64,000 nucleotides of DNA from Achromobacter kerstersii (GCF_902859595.1 NZ_CADIJQ010000001.1:682001-746000), one strand, 5' to 3'; positions 21,989 to 31,063 are shown, counted from the stretch's first letter. Notes: generated by a model not told the origin, from the letters alone. Made by a program: numbers and translations.

Positions 21989-23608
21989 TTAAACCGGCAT
22001 CATTGAGCCGCGCGCCTGACGCGTTCGCCGGTTGCGAGCGGGTTCAGCGGCCGGCGTGGCGGCATCGATTGCTTTACCTTGCGCTTGAGCGCGTGCCTGG
22101 CCGTGTCGTTGGCTGAGTGCTTCGCCTTGCTCTTGGGCGGCGTCTTCGCGGGAAACCAGTGACGCCAGCAGTTCCTCGTAAGCCCCCACGGCGCGCTGCC
22201 AACTGAAATCGGTGCTCATGGCATTGCGCTGCATCGCCCGCCACAGCATCGGATGCTTGCGCAGGTGCATGGCGCGCGACAGCGCGTTGGCCATGGCGTC
22301 GACGTGGTCGCCGTCAAACAGCAAGCCGTTGGCAAACGCCATGGCGGTCAGCGGGGTGTCGGCGCCCGGGTCTTCGATGGTGTCGGCCATGCCGCCCACG
22401 CGCGAGCCGATCGGCACGGTGCCGTAGCGCATGGCGTAAAGCGGCGTCAGGCCAAAGGGCTCAAAGCGGCTGCCGTGCAGCAGAATGTCGCCGCCCGCAT
22501 GCAGGCGATGCGCGCCCGCCTCGTTGTAGCCAATGCGGGTCGCGCAGCGCTGCGGGTACTGAACCGCCAGCGCCTTCAGCGCGCCTTCCAGCCGGCGGTC
22601 GCCCTGGCCAAGAATGGCGACCTGCATGTCCGGATACGCTTCCAGCACACGCGGCAAGGCCTCGGCGGCCACGTCCGCCATTTTCTGTTCGGTCAGCCGG
22701 CTGCCCATCACAACAAGCGTCGCGTTCGGGTCTTGCAGCAAGCCAAATTCGCGTTGCAGCACCGTCTTGCACAGGCGTTTGTTCGCCAGGTCGCCCGAGT
22801 GGTATTGCAGCGACCCCAGGTGCCGATCGCGCGACGGGTCCCACAGCACGGTGTCGATACCGTTCGGTATGCCCATCAGGTCAGGCGCGCGTTCGCGCAG
22901 CAAACCGTCCAGACCGCAGCCGAAGTCGGGCGTCAGGATTTCGCGGGCGTAGGTGTGGCTGACGGTGGTGACCCGGTCGGCGTACCCGATCCCCGCCTTC
23001 ATGAAGTTCAGCTTGTTCCAGGCGACGGTGGCGTGTTCGCCCCGGCACGCGGGCGGGATGCCAAACGCGGCGGCGTCTTCCAGCGGGAATTGCCCTTGGA
23101 AGGCCAGGTTGTGGATGGTCAGCACGCTTTTGACGTCGTCAATGCCGGCCTCACGGATCAACATGGGCGCCAAGGCCGCATGCCAATCGTGCGCGTGCAC
23201 CACATCGGGGCGCGGCAGGCCCGGCAAGCCGCGCGCGATGCGCATGGCGGCGTGCGACAGGGCGGCATAGCGCAGGCCGTTGTCGGGGTGTTCCTGGCCA
23301 TCTTCATCCACATAGAGACCGGCGCGGTCATAGAGCGCGTCGTTTTCCAGCAGCAGGAAAGGCAGCTCGGAAGTCGGGCATACGCCGGCCAGCAAGCGCG
23401 CATCGCCGCCAGGCAAATCTTCCAGCCGCGCGACTTCATGCGCGCTGTCCAACTGCTTGGCCACGCCGCGGTAGGCGGGCAGCAAGATGGTTGCGGGTAC
23501 GCCGCGTTGGATCAAGGCGCGCGCCATGCCGGTGATGGCGTCGCCCAGACCGCCCGTTTTCGCCAAGGGGAACGCTTCGGCTGCCACTATAAGTATCGTC
23601 GTCGCCAT
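21989..23608 (-). CDS. glgA: glycogen synthase (GT5, ADP-glucose type)
   Basis: Glycosyltransferase family 5 enzyme of 539 residues that adds glucose from a nucleotide sugar to alpha-1,4-glucan. The N-terminal nucleotide-sugar motif KTGGLGD is at residues 17-23, and the C-terminal half has SRFEPFGLTPLYAMRYG. About 45 extra residues at the C-terminus are Gln/Ala/Arg-rich and not conserved in the family. The ATG at 23608 follows a GGAG Shine-Dalgarno; the frame stays open far upstream but the conserved start MATTILIVAAEAF fits this position. It is the first gene of the eight-gene run. No ADP-glucose pyrophosphorylase (glgC) gene is in the window. Confidence 0.93.
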   Translation of the reverse strand: MATTILIVAAEAFPLAKTGGLGDAITGMARALIQRGVPATILLPAYRGVAKQLDSAHEVARLEDLPGGDARLLAGVCPTSELPFLLLENDALYDRAGLYVDEDGQEHPDNGLRYAALSHAAMRIARGLPGLPRPDVVHAHDWHAALAPMLIREAGIDDVKSVLTIHNLAFQGQFPLEDAAAFGIPPACRGEHATVAWNKLNFMKAGIGYADRVTTVSHTYAREILTPDFGCGLDGLLRERAPDLMGIPNGIDTVLWDPSRDRHLGSLQYHSGDLANKRLCKTVLQREFGLLQDPNATLVVMGSRLTEQKMADVAAEALPRVLEAYPDMQVAILGQGDRRLEGALKALAVQYPQRCATRIGYNEAGAHRLHAGGDILLHGSRFEPFGLTPLYAMRYGTVPIGSRVGGMADTIEDPGADTPLTAMAFANGLLFDGDHVDAMANALSRAMHLRKHPMLWRAMQRNAMSTDFSWQRAVGAYEELLASLVSREDAAQEQGEALSQRHGQARAQAQGKAIDAATPAAEPARNRRTRQARGSMMPV

Positions 23609-23678
23609 GCTTCTTGCTCCGGGGGAAAGTCGGAGGGCCGCTGAAAAAGGGGGCCCGATTCCGTAAGCCTTCTTATGC

Positions 23679-23693
23679 GCAAGTGACGTGCCT
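23679..23693 (-). promoter_or_regulatory. candidate sigma-54 (-24/-12) promoter for the glg/tre run
   Basis: On the minus strand the sequence reads AGGCACG, four bases (TCAC), then TTGC. The GG and GC pairs are separated by exactly ten bases, as sigma-54 promoters require. Only the first base differs from the consensus TGGCACG-N4-TTGC. A start about 12 bases downstream would lie near 23667, leaving a leader of about 60 bases before the glgA ATG. The downstream strand also carries a GGAG Shine-Dalgarno. Not tested experimentally. Confidence 0.6.
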
Positions 23694-23812
23694 GAGCCGA
23701 TCAGGTGAAACCCTGCGGGGCGTCCGGTCGGGTTACGCGTCGTTGTTGCTGGTGTTTGTAAATTTGGGAGCAGCGCAGCATTGGGCGTTGGGGGGCAGGC
23801 GTTGCGACGCGC

Positions 23813-23827
23813 AGGCATGGGGATTGC
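23813..23827 (+). promoter_or_regulatory. candidate sigma-54 promoter for the ThDP enzyme gene
   Basis: The plus strand reads AGGCATG, four bases (GGGA), then TTGC, again with ten bases between GG and GC. It has two differences from TGGCACG-N4-TTGC. It lies about 50 bases before the TTG start at 23880, and predicted initiation is near 23839. It faces away from the glgA-side site across about 120 bases that could hold a shared enhancer. Confidence 0.45.
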
Positions 23828-23879
23828 GGCGCGCCAGATCTCGTGCGGGACCACTCGCAACCACCCAAGGAGCCCCAAC

Positions 23880-25649
23880 TTGAAAACCGTTTCCGACTTT
23901 GTCCTGGCCCGCTTGGGCGAATGGGGCGTGCAACGCGTGTTCGGCTATCCCGGCGACGGGATCAATGGGCTGATTGGCGCGTTTGGCAAGAACAAGGAGC
24001 TGGAGTTTGTCCAGGCGCGTCACGAAGAGGGCGCGGCGTTCATGGCCTGCGCGCATGCCAAGTTCACCGGCCAGGTTGGCGTGTGCCTGGCGACGTCCGG
24101 CCCCGGCGCCATCCATCTGCTCAATGGCCTGTACGACGCCAAGCTTGACCACCAGCCCGTTGTGGCCATCGTCGGCCAGCAGGCGCGCAGCGCCTTGGGC
24201 GGCGATTATCAGCAAGAGGTGGACCTGGTCAGCCTGTTCAAGGACGTGGCGCATGACTTCGTCCACATGGTGACCTCACCCGTGCAGGCGCGTCACATGG
24301 TTGACCGCGCCATGCGCATCGCCATGGAACGCCGGGGCGTGACCTGCCTGATTTTCCCCAACGATGTGCAAGACCTGGATGCCGTGGAAGTGCCCCCGCG
24401 CGAACATGGCACGGTGCACACCGGTATTGGCCTGACCTCGCATGCCGCCGTGCCGCCCGAAGCGGCGCTGGACAACGCGGCGTCGATTCTGAACCGCGGC
24501 GAACGCGTGGCGATGCTGGTGGGGGCCGGCGCATTGGAAGCCAGCGACGAAGTACGCGCCGTAGCCGAGCGGCTGGGCGCGGGCGTGGCCAAGGCCTTGC
24601 TGGGCAAAGCCGTGCTGCCCGACGAGCTGCCGTATGTGACGGGCGCCATCGGCCTGCTGGGCACGCAGCCCAGTTGGGAAATGATGAACGAGTGCGACAC
24701 CTTGCTGATGGTGGGTACGTCTTTCCCTTACGCGGAATTTTTACCTAAGGAAGGCCAGGCGAGAGCGGTGCAGATCGATGTTGATGGCCGCAGGCTTAGC
24801 TTGCGTTATCCGGTAGAAGCCGGGCTGGTCGGCGATGCGCGCCTGACCTTGCAAGCCTTGTTGCCGAAACTAGACGCCAAGCCCTCCGACCGGTGGCTAA
24901 AAGGCATCGAAAAAAAGGTCGCCCGATGGCGTGAAACCGTGGTGTCGCGCGCCATGGTCGACGCCAAGGGCGTGAACCCGCAGCGGCCGTTTCTGGAATT
25001 GTCGCGCCGCTTGCCGCCGCAGTGCATCGTCACCTGCGATTCCGGTTCCGCCGCCAATTGGTATGCACGCGACGTGCATCTGCGCCAAGGCATGATGGGT
25101 TCGGTGTCGGGCGGGCTGGCCAGCATGGGGTGCGGCGTGCCTTACGCGTTGGCGGCCAAGCTTGCACACCCGGGGCGGCCGGTGGTGGCGCTGGTGGGCG
25201 ATGGCGCCATGCAGATGCTGGGCATCAATGAACTGATCACCATTGCGCACCGCTGGAAGGATTGGGCCAACCCGACCCTGGTGGTGCTGGTGCTGAACAA
25301 TGGCGACTTGAACCTGGTGACGTGGGAACAGCGCGTCATGGGCGCCGACCCGCGCTTCGGGGATTCGCAATGGCTGCCGGAATTTTCCTATGCGGACTAC
25401 GGCCGCATGCTGGGCCTGGAGGGCATCCGCGTCACCGAGCCGGATGAGGTAGGCCCCGCATGGGACCGCGCGCTGACGGCCGGCCGGCCCGTCGTGCTGG
25501 AAGTGGTCACCGACCCCGAGGTGCCGCCCATGCCGCCGCATATTTCGCTTAAGCAGTTCGCTGCCTACATGACCGCGCTGCGCAAGGAAGACGCCGCCAC
25601 CGGGGCGGCCGCGCTACGCGCCACGATCAAGCAATGGTGGGCCAGTTAA
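23880..25649 (+). CDS. thiamine-diphosphate-dependent pyruvate-oxidase-like enzyme
   Basis: Member of the ThDP enzyme family of pyruvate oxidase and acetolactate synthase, 589 residues. The N-terminal pyrimidine-binding domain has GYPGDGINGLIGAF and the conserved Glu in ARHEEGAAFMACAHAK. A central domain follows, then the C-terminal pyrophosphate-binding domain with the GDG...NN motif (ALVGDGAMQMLGINEL to LVLNNGDLN). The start is a TTG at 23880, chosen because AAGGAG lies 7 bases before it and the fold starts there (LKTVSDFVLARL). It resembles the YdaP/PoxB type, which decarboxylates pyruvate to acetate in stationary phase (family knowledge). The exact substrate is not proven. Divergent from the glg/tre run. 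Confidence 0.85.
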   Translation: MKTVSDFVLARLGEWGVQRVFGYPGDGINGLIGAFGKNKELEFVQARHEEGAAFMACAHAKFTGQVGVCLATSGPGAIHLLNGLYDAKLDHQPVVAIVGQQARSALGGDYQQEVDLVSLFKDVAHDFVHMVTSPVQARHMVDRAMRIAMERRGVTCLIFPNDVQDLDAVEVPPREHGTVHTGIGLTSHAAVPPEAALDNAASILNRGERVAMLVGAGALEASDEVRAVAERLGAGVAKALLGKAVLPDELPYVTGAIGLLGTQPSWEMMNECDTLLMVGTSFPYAEFLPKEGQARAVQIDVDGRRLSLRYPVEAGLVGDARLTLQALLPKLDAKPSDRWLKGIEKKVARWRETVVSRAMVDAKGVNPQRPFLELSRRLPPQCIVTCDSGSAANWYARDVHLRQGMMGSVSGGLASMGCGVPYALAAKLAHPGRPVVALVGDGAMQMLGINELITIAHRWKDWANPTLVVLVLNNGDLNLVTWEQRVMGADPRFGDSQWLPEFSYADYGRMLGLEGIRVTEPDEVGPAWDRALTAGRPVVLEVVTDPEVPPMPPHISLKQFAAYMTALRKEDAATGAAALRATIKQWWAS

Positions 25650-25674
25650 GCCGACGCAGATGCCGTGCGCGGTG

Positions 25675-25689
25675 TGGCACGGCGCTTGC
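25675..25689 (+). promoter_or_regulatory. candidate sigma-54 promoter for the PRC-barrel gene
   Basis: The sequence TGGCACG, four bases (GCGC), TTGC matches the core sigma-54 consensus at every fixed position, with ten bases between GG and GC. It lies in the 100-base gap after the ThDP gene. Predicted initiation near 25701 gives a leader of about 48 bases to the ATG at 25749. This is the best of the four such sites in the window. Confidence 0.7.
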
Positions 25690-25748
25690 GGATAAGACGA
25701 TTCCTACCACCACAACGCAGGGCGGATGCCCGGCAAAGGAGATAGACC

Positions 25749-26147
25749 ATGGAAAACCAGACCAATATCGTGGGCGGCCCCAAGAGCAATCCTGGCGGCC
25801 CTGGCCCGCAGGTCATGGCGGCGGATACGCTGGAAGGCAATGACGTCTACAACTCGGCGGGTGAAGAGTTGGGCTCAATCAAGGACATCATGATCGACGT
25901 GCCGCGCGGCCGTGTGGCCTATGCGGTGCTATCGCGCGGCGGCGTGCTGGGCATTGGCGACAAGCTGTTCGCCATTCCCTGGGCCGCGCTGACGCTGGAC
26001 ACGGACCGCAAGTGCTTCGTGTTGAACGTCGATAAGGAAACGTTGAAGAACGCGCCGGGCTTTGACAAGGACAATTGGCCAAGCATGGCAGACGAGACGT
26101 GGGCGCGAGACCTGCATACGTACTACAAGCAAGACATCTATTGGTAA
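25749..26147 (+). CDS. PRC-barrel domain protein
   Basis: Small soluble protein of 132 residues. The PRC-barrel fold covers about residues 23-90 (MAADTLEGNDVYNSAGEELG, DIMIDVPRGRVAYAVLS, KLFAIPWAALTLD). A short tail ends HTYYKQDIYW. PRC barrels occur in RNA-processing, photosynthetic and stress proteins; this stand-alone type has no known biochemical role. Its start has AAAGGAG upstream. It follows the ThDP enzyme but has its own promoter candidate, so it may be made separately under stress. Confidence 0.85.
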   Translation: MENQTNIVGGPKSNPGGPGPQVMAADTLEGNDVYNSAGEELGSIKDIMIDVPRGRVAYAVLSRGGVLGIGDKLFAIPWAALTLDTDRKCFVLNVDKETLKNAPGFDKDNWPSMADETWARDLHTYYKQDIYW

Positions 26148-26155
26148 GACCAGAC

Positions 26156-26175
26156 GCCCGGACCCAGGTCCGGGC
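26156..26175. terminator. bidirectional hairpin between convergent genes
   Basis: A perfect inverted repeat, GCCCGGAC-CCAG-GTCCGGGC, occupies most of the 34-base gap between the PRC-barrel stop and the hydrolase stop. There is no T-run on either side, so termination would be imperfect or factor-assisted. Its location between convergent stops supports a terminator role. Confidence 0.65.
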
Positions 26176-26181
26176 ATCGCA

Positions 26182-26940
26182 TCAAGGCACCGGGCGCGGG
26201 TTCCCCATCCGCGCGCCGGTCACCATTTCAGTTACCCAGTTCACCAGAATGGACGTGTACGCGCGTTGGGCGGATTTTTCCGTCAGCGCATGGTCGGCGC
26301 CGTCCAGAATGCGATGCGTGAGCGAATGCGAACGGCGGAAGGCCGAGCGGTAGCTCATGATGGTGGAGTGCGGGATGAAGGTGTCGTGTTCCGCCTCGAC
26401 AATCAGCACATCCCCGCCAAAATCTGCGCACGCCTTCAAGGCGCGGTTGGACTCCGGCGGCACATAGCTATTGCGGTAGGCGCGCAACGTATCGCGGTTC
26501 AGCTGGTTCTTGGGCAGCAGCCATTCATCATCCAGATATAGCGCCGGCACGTGCAGCGCCAGCCATCGCACCCGCCTCACATTGCTGAGCAACGCGGCCA
26601 GATAGCCGCCATAGCTGCTGCCCACTACCGCCACGGAGCCCGAATCCAACGACGGATGCGACGCCAGGCGGTCATACGCCGCCACCACATCGCGCAAGTT
26701 GTCTTCGCGGGTGACTTGCATCTGCTGTTCGCGGGTGGCGGCGTGGCCGCGCAGGTCGAAGGTCAGGCACACGCAGCCCAACGCGGCAATCCCCTTGGCG
26801 CGGGATAAATCAAATTCCTGGCTGCCCCCCCAACCGTGGATGAACAGCACTCCGGGGACTTTGTCTTCGGGTGTCAGAAAGGTGCCGTCCAGGGTCTGGC
26901 CGTCAACCGTCAGCGCGATGGGGTCACTATGCGCCGCCAT
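26182..26940 (-). CDS. alpha/beta hydrolase
   Basis: Single-domain alpha/beta hydrolase of 252 residues. The oxyanion-hole region is FIHGWGGSQE, the nucleophile elbow is VVGSSYGGYLAAL, and the late acid and His are near VEAEHDTFIPH and DGADHAL. No signal peptide is seen. The ATG at 26940 has GGAGG six bases upstream and overlaps the end of the DUF3182 gene by 14 bases. An ATG two codons earlier directly abuts the Shine-Dalgarno and is unlikely. It is the last gene of the ybhP-clsB-ybhN-DUF3182 run. An esterase or deacylase role on lipids would fit the context, but this is inference. Confidence 0.85.
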   Translation of the reverse strand: MAAHSDPIALTVDGQTLDGTFLTPEDKVPGVLFIHGWGGSQEFDLSRAKGIAALGCVCLTFDLRGHAATREQQMQVTREDNLRDVVAAYDRLASHPSLDSGSVAVVGSSYGGYLAALLSNVRRVRWLALHVPALYLDDEWLLPKNQLNRDTLRAYRNSYVPPESNRALKACADFGGDVLIVEAEHDTFIPHSTIMSYRSAFRRSHSLTHRILDGADHALTEKSAQRAYTSILVNWVTEMVTGARMGNPRPVP

Positions 26941-28060
26941 CGGCATCCTCCAGTACGCCACCCGACTTGCTGATATGGCCCACGGCGGAATCCACACCAT
27001 GAAAGACCAGATGCTGCGGGATGGGACGAGGCGCGTCTTCGCCATAGCGTTCCCGGGTGGCGGCGCGTACCGACGCCATGGACGGCGACAAGGCAAACGC
27101 CTGCATGGCGGCCAGTTCGGCCAGGCTGGCGCCACCAGCCCGCCACGATTGTTCCAGCACCCCCGCACGCGGCTCGCCTGCGGCGCCCACGCCAAACGCC
27201 ACGTCGTAATTGCGGCGTGATGCGAACAGTTGCGGGTAGGCGGTGGATACCGCCGTGTCGTACTGACAGGCCATGGCGACGGCCTGGCGTTCGTGTTCGC
27301 TTAAGTCCAACGCCCGCAACGCATCGAACCCGCCACGCGCCAAGCGCAGTTCCGACCCGCCATAGACCGACACGCCCTGGTTGTCAGGCGTCAGCGACTG
27401 CGTGCCGACATAGGCAATTTCCATTTTCCCCACCCGCGCCCAGCCGACGCTGTAGGTGACGACGTCTTTCAAGTCTTCTTCCAGCACCAGCCCCAACCGG
27501 CGCATGACGGCGGCGGATTGTTCCGCCAACCCGGCCCGTAACTCGTCGGCGTTACGCGCCACAATCTGGCCGCGTCCGGCGTTGGCGTCAACGGGCTTGA
27601 TCCGTAGCGGCCCGTGCTTAAGCAGCGCCATCCCGGCGGCTTCGGCATCCTGCGGGGTGAAGGCGGTGTAACCCGCCAGCACCACGTCGCGCAGCGCATC
27701 GGCCAGGCTGGCGACCCAGGCTTTGGGCGCTTTGGCCTGCGGCCCGATCAGCCCATGGGTAATGGCCTTGCCCGCCACGAAGGAATGCGGGGCCACGCCG
27801 CCGTACAGGTCCGCCGCCCGGGTAATGCCCAGCCGGCCGGCGCGCGCCACCCCAATGATGGTGCGGTCAGGCACGTAGTAGGGCGGGGGCTCGCCCCGGT
27901 GGCGGCTGGGCCGGAAGTGGGGGTCGAAGCGGCGGCCCAGCAAGGCGGCCAGCCGTGAGGCCAGCGCTTCTTGCGACGCAATCTCATGCTCCGACGCGGT
28001 AGCGCGGCGCGGGTAGGCGACGACAAGATCGGAAACGGAGGAGGGCGGTTTGGGTTTCAT
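26927..28060 (-). CDS. DUF3182 family protein (ATP-grasp-like)
   Basis: Protein of 377 residues recognised as the DUF3182 type. It has the ATP-grasp-like passages GPLRIKPVDANAGRGQIV, GLVLEEDLKDVVTYSVG and KMEIAYVGTQSL. No signal peptide or membrane segment is seen, so it is cytosolic. The start at 28060 overlaps the ybhN stop as ATGA. The function is not established. The Lys-rich nucleotide-binding-like block suggests ligation of a carboxylate to an amine, which is inference only. Its fixed position with cardiolipin synthase and a YbhN-type membrane protein suggests an envelope role. Confidence 0.75.
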   Translation of the reverse strand: MKPKPPSSVSDLVVAYPRRATASEHEIASQEALASRLAALLGRRFDPHFRPSRHRGEPPPYYVPDRTIIGVARAGRLGITRAADLYGGVAPHSFVAGKAITHGLIGPQAKAPKAWVASLADALRDVVLAGYTAFTPQDAEAAGMALLKHGPLRIKPVDANAGRGQIVARNADELRAGLAEQSAAVMRRLGLVLEEDLKDVVTYSVGWARVGKMEIAYVGTQSLTPDNQGVSVYGGSELRLARGGFDALRALDLSEHERQAVAMACQYDTAVSTAYPQLFASRRNYDVAFGVGAAGEPRAGVLEQSWRAGGASLAELAAMQAFALSPSMASVRAATRERYGEDAPRPIPQHLVFHGVDSAVGHISKSGGVLEDADGGA

Positions 28061-29049
28061 GGGGACGGGGTCAGCAAGGGGCGTGCCTGGCGCCGCTTAC
28101 GCCACGCGATACCGGCTTCGATCAGCGGAAAGGCAATCAAGGCCAGACACAGCGGGGCCAGCGCGTAGCAGGCACGGTAGGCCAGCGCCGCGCCCAGGGC
28201 TTCCGAATACGGGATCTTGGGTGCCAGCACGGCTACGAAGATGGCTTCGGTCGTGCCCAGCCCACCGGGCACGCGAGTCAGCACCGCGGCAAAGCTCGAA
28301 CACAGCAAAATGCCCAGCACTACCGGGTAGGGCACCTTGCCTTGCAGCAACACATACGCCACCGCGCCCATGAACAGCCACGACAGGCCCGCCGTGACGC
28401 ATTGCATGACGGCCATGCGGCCACCGGGCAACGAGATGTGCTGGCCCATCAACGTGGCCGATCGCGTGGTTGCGCGCGCACACGTCCACACATAGGCGAT
28501 ACCGGCCGCGAGCATCCCCGCGCCAATCAGCCGCAGCACGCCCGTGCCAACCTCCCACCCTTGGGGCACAGGCAGCGCGCCGCTGACAAACACCGCGCCC
28601 GCTACCCAGGCGTAGCCGATCCAGTTGGATGCCGCCGAGAACACCGCCACCCGTGTCGCCAACGCCTTGCGGCAACCCAGCCGGGCATACAGGCGCAGGC
28701 GTGCGCCCAGGCCGCCCAGCAGCACGCCCAGACTTTGGTTCAGTGCATAGCTGACGACGGCCACCCCCAGCACCGTCGGCCAGGGCAGCTTGTGTTTCGT
28801 GTAGCGGCGGGCCAGCAGATCCAGCGCGCCATAGCTCAGGTAGCCCAACACTACAAAGCCCCCGGCCATCAGGATGGCGTCGCCCGGAATGCGGCGCATG
28901 GCTTGCCACACCTGCGGCCAATCGACCGACCGGCCGAAGTAGAACAGCAGGCCTGCCACCACGGCCAGAATCAGCCAGGGCAGCACCTTCTTGATGCGCG
29001 GCCAGCGGTGGCGCAGCGATCGCATGAAGTTTGTGCGGAATACCCTCAT
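28057..29049 (-). CDS. ybhN: YbhN/UPF0104-type integral membrane protein
   Basis: Integral membrane protein of 330 residues with about eight hydrophobic segments, including VLPWLILAVVAGLLFYFG, AILMAGGFVVLGYLSYGAL and YALNQSLGVLLGGLGARLRL. The family is related to the membrane domain of lysylphosphatidylglycerol synthase. Conserved GGLGTTEA is present, preceded by RVP. Basic residues crowd the N-terminus. Both ends overlap neighbours as ATGA. The order ybhP-clsB-ybhN matches the enterobacterial cluster of the same genes (family knowledge), which points to a lipid-related role. Confidence 0.85.
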   Translation of the reverse strand: MRVFRTNFMRSLRHRWPRIKKVLPWLILAVVAGLLFYFGRSVDWPQVWQAMRRIPGDAILMAGGFVVLGYLSYGALDLLARRYTKHKLPWPTVLGVAVVSYALNQSLGVLLGGLGARLRLYARLGCRKALATRVAVFSAASNWIGYAWVAGAVFVSGALPVPQGWEVGTGVLRLIGAGMLAAGIAYVWTCARATTRSATLMGQHISLPGGRMAVMQCVTAGLSWLFMGAVAYVLLQGKVPYPVVLGILLCSSFAAVLTRVPGGLGTTEAIFVAVLAPKIPYSEALGAALAYRACYALAPLCLALIAFPLIEAGIAWRKRRQARPLLTPSP

Positions 29050-30248
29050 GCGGCCTCGCCTTCACCCGGCGTACCGGGCGCGATGGTGCGCAAGCGGGGC
29101 TTGTGGGCCGGCAAAGAACCCGCCCACGCTGGAAAGCGCCGCAGAAAGTGGAACACCACCACCCCGATCCAGAAGCGGCGCAGCGCCCACTTGGGTTGCG
29201 GGCTGACGGGGACGGGCTTGCAGTCGTGTGCAATCAGGTGTTCCAGGCTGGCTCGCAGCGCCTGGTTTAACGATGCGTCCCGGGCGACCACATTCGCTTC
29301 CAGGTTCAGGGCCAGGCTCAAGGGGTCCAGGTTGCTGGAACCCACGGTGGACCAGTCGTCATCCACCACGGCGACCTTGCCATGCAATGGGCGCTTGCAA
29401 TATTCATGGATCTCCACGCCCGCGCTCATCAGGTAGTCGTACAGCATGGTGCCGGCCAGGCGGGCCACCGGCATGTCCGGCTCGCCCTGAAGCAAGAGCC
29501 GCACGCGCACGCCGCGCCGCGCGGTCTTGGCCAGTTCTCGCAGCAGGCGGTATCCGGGAAAGAAATAGGCGTTGGCGATCAGCACATCCTGCTTGGCCGA
29601 ACGCAGGCCGGCGCGGTAGTAGCGTTCAATGTCGGTGGTGTGCTCGATGTTGTCGCGCACCACCAGCCGGCCGCCGCCGTCGCCTTCAGGCATGGTGTCT
29701 TTCGGGGTGCGCCGCCACCGGCGCGGGCGGGGGCGGTCTAGTGCAGCTCGCGCGTAGTCCCCAATATCAACGGCAAGCGGCCCCTCTATTCGTATGGCGT
29801 AGTCCTGCTTGGCCTCCGGCCCGAAGTCGGGCAGGTGGTCCGCCGAATAGTTGATGCCGCCCACGAAGGCGCACACCCCATCCACGGCCACGATCTTGCG
29901 GTGCATGCGGCGGAACACGTTGGTGCGCACGCCCAAGAGCCGGGGGCGCGGATCAAATATGTGTACGCGCACGCCGCTGTCCGTCATGGCGCCGATGAAT
30001 TCAGGGGTCAGCTCGTCCGAGCCGTAGCCGTCCACCAGCAGGTCTACGCTGACTCCGCGCTGGGCGGCCGCAATCAGCGTCTGCTGCAATGCCTGGCCGA
30101 CTTTGTCGTCGAACAGAATGAAGGTTTCAACCAGCACTTCTTTCTGCGCGCCATCAATGGCGCGGTTGACGGCAGGAAAATACGCCTCGCCGTTTTCCAG
30201 CAGCGTGTAGCGGTTGCCTTCCCGCCATCCAAGGTTCACCGCGTTCAT
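29046..30248 (-). CDS. clsB: cardiolipin synthase B
   Basis: Phospholipase-D-superfamily enzyme of 400 residues that forms cardiolipin at the inner membrane. Both HKD motifs are intact: [10 protein letters not shown] in the first half with FVGGINYS, and [21 protein letters not shown] in the second. It lacks the N-terminal membrane helices of ClsA, so it is the ClsB type. The ATG at 30248 overlaps the ybhP stop, and its stop overlaps the ybhN start. An upstream in-frame extension lies within ybhP and is rejected. Confidence 0.92.
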   Translation of the reverse strand: MNAVNLGWREGNRYTLLENGEAYFPAVNRAIDGAQKEVLVETFILFDDKVGQALQQTLIAAAQRGVSVDLLVDGYGSDELTPEFIGAMTDSGVRVHIFDPRPRLLGVRTNVFRRMHRKIVAVDGVCAFVGGINYSADHLPDFGPEAKQDYAIRIEGPLAVDIGDYARAALDRPRPRRWRRTPKDTMPEGDGGGRLVVRDNIEHTTDIERYYRAGLRSAKQDVLIANAYFFPGYRLLRELAKTARRGVRVRLLLQGEPDMPVARLAGTMLYDYLMSAGVEIHEYCKRPLHGKVAVVDDDWSTVGSSNLDPLSLALNLEANVVARDASLNQALRASLEHLIAHDCKPVPVSPQPKWALRRFWIGVVVFHFLRRFPAWAGSLPAHKPRLRTIAPGTPGEGEAA

Positions 30249-31015
30249 AGCGCAATCTCCGCCGAGATCGGCACATGGTCCGATAAGCGCGACCACACGC
30301 GCGAGGCCAGCGGCACCGGCCGCCAGTCGCGCACGTTGCGCACGTAGATGCGGTCAAGCCGCAAGAGCGGCCAGCGGGCGGGAAAGGTGCGGGCGGGGCG
30401 GCCCAGCCGCGTCGTAAAGACTTCCTGCGTGCCGCAGCCGCGCATCAGGCGGTCGGCGTTCAGGCGCCAGTCGTTGAAGTCGCCCGCAATCAATAGCGGC
30501 TCGCCGTCAGGCACTTCGCGCGCAACCAGTTCGCACAAATCGTTCAATTGCTGCCCGCGATGGCGTTCCAGCAAGCCCAAATGCACGCAGATGGCGTGTA
30601 CGGGTGTGGCGAACTCCGGTATGCGCAGGACGCAATGCAGCAAGCCCCGGCCTTCGTGGCCGTCGACGCTCACGTCATGGTTTTCGTAGCGCTCGATGGG
30701 GTAGCGCGACAGGATCGCGTTGCCATGGTGCCCGGCCGGATACACGGCATTGCGGCCGTAGGCAAAGTCCGTCCACAGGGTGTCCGCCAGGAACTCGTAC
30801 TGCGACAAGGCTGGCCATGCGTGGGGGTGCCGTTCGGCGTGCGTCTGGTGCTCGCCCAGCACCTCTTGCAGGAACACCACATCCGGCGCTGCGGTGCGCA
30901 AGGCTTCACGCAGGTCGTGCAGCATGAAGCGCCGGTTGAAGCTGGTGAATCCTTTATGGGTGTTGACGGTAAGCACCGTCAACGTCCGTGGGGAATCGTC
31001 GGTGGGGGCGGGCAT
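30245..31015 (-). CDS. ybhP: endonuclease/exonuclease/phosphatase family protein (YbhP-like)
   Basis: EEP-fold hydrolase of 256 residues. Metal and catalytic motifs are [31 protein letters not shown] and the C-terminal [10 protein letters not shown]. No signal peptide is seen. The ATG at 31015 is preceded by CGGAGAG. It is the first gene of a five-gene run (ybhP, clsB, ybhN, DUF3182, hydrolase) and sits about 34 bases downstream of a sigma-54-like site. Family members hydrolyse phosphodiesters of nucleic acids or lipids; the substrate here is unknown. Confidence 0.87.
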   Translation of the reverse strand: MPAPTDDSPRTLTVLTVNTHKGFTSFNRRFMLHDLREALRTAAPDVVFLQEVLGEHQTHAERHPHAWPALSQYEFLADTLWTDFAYGRNAVYPAGHHGNAILSRYPIERYENHDVSVDGHEGRGLLHCVLRIPEFATPVHAICVHLGLLERHRGQQLNDLCELVAREVPDGEPLLIAGDFNDWRLNADRLMRGCGTQEVFTTRLGRPARTFPARWPLLRLDRIYVRNVRDWRPVPLASRVWSRLSDHVPISAEIAL

Positions 31016-31048
31016 GAACTCTCCGGGCGTGGAAAATTCAGCTCGTCC

Positions 31049-31063
31049 GCAAGTCGCGTGCCT
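31049..31063 (-). promoter_or_regulatory. candidate sigma-54 promoter for the ybhP-clsB run
   Basis: The minus strand reads AGGCACG, CGAC, TTGC with ten bases between the GG and GC pairs, one difference from consensus. It is nearly the same as the glg/tre site, including the preceding C and the following G. Predicted initiation is near 31037, about 22 bases before the ybhP ATG, leaving room for the CGGAGAG ribosome site. Confidence 0.6.
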
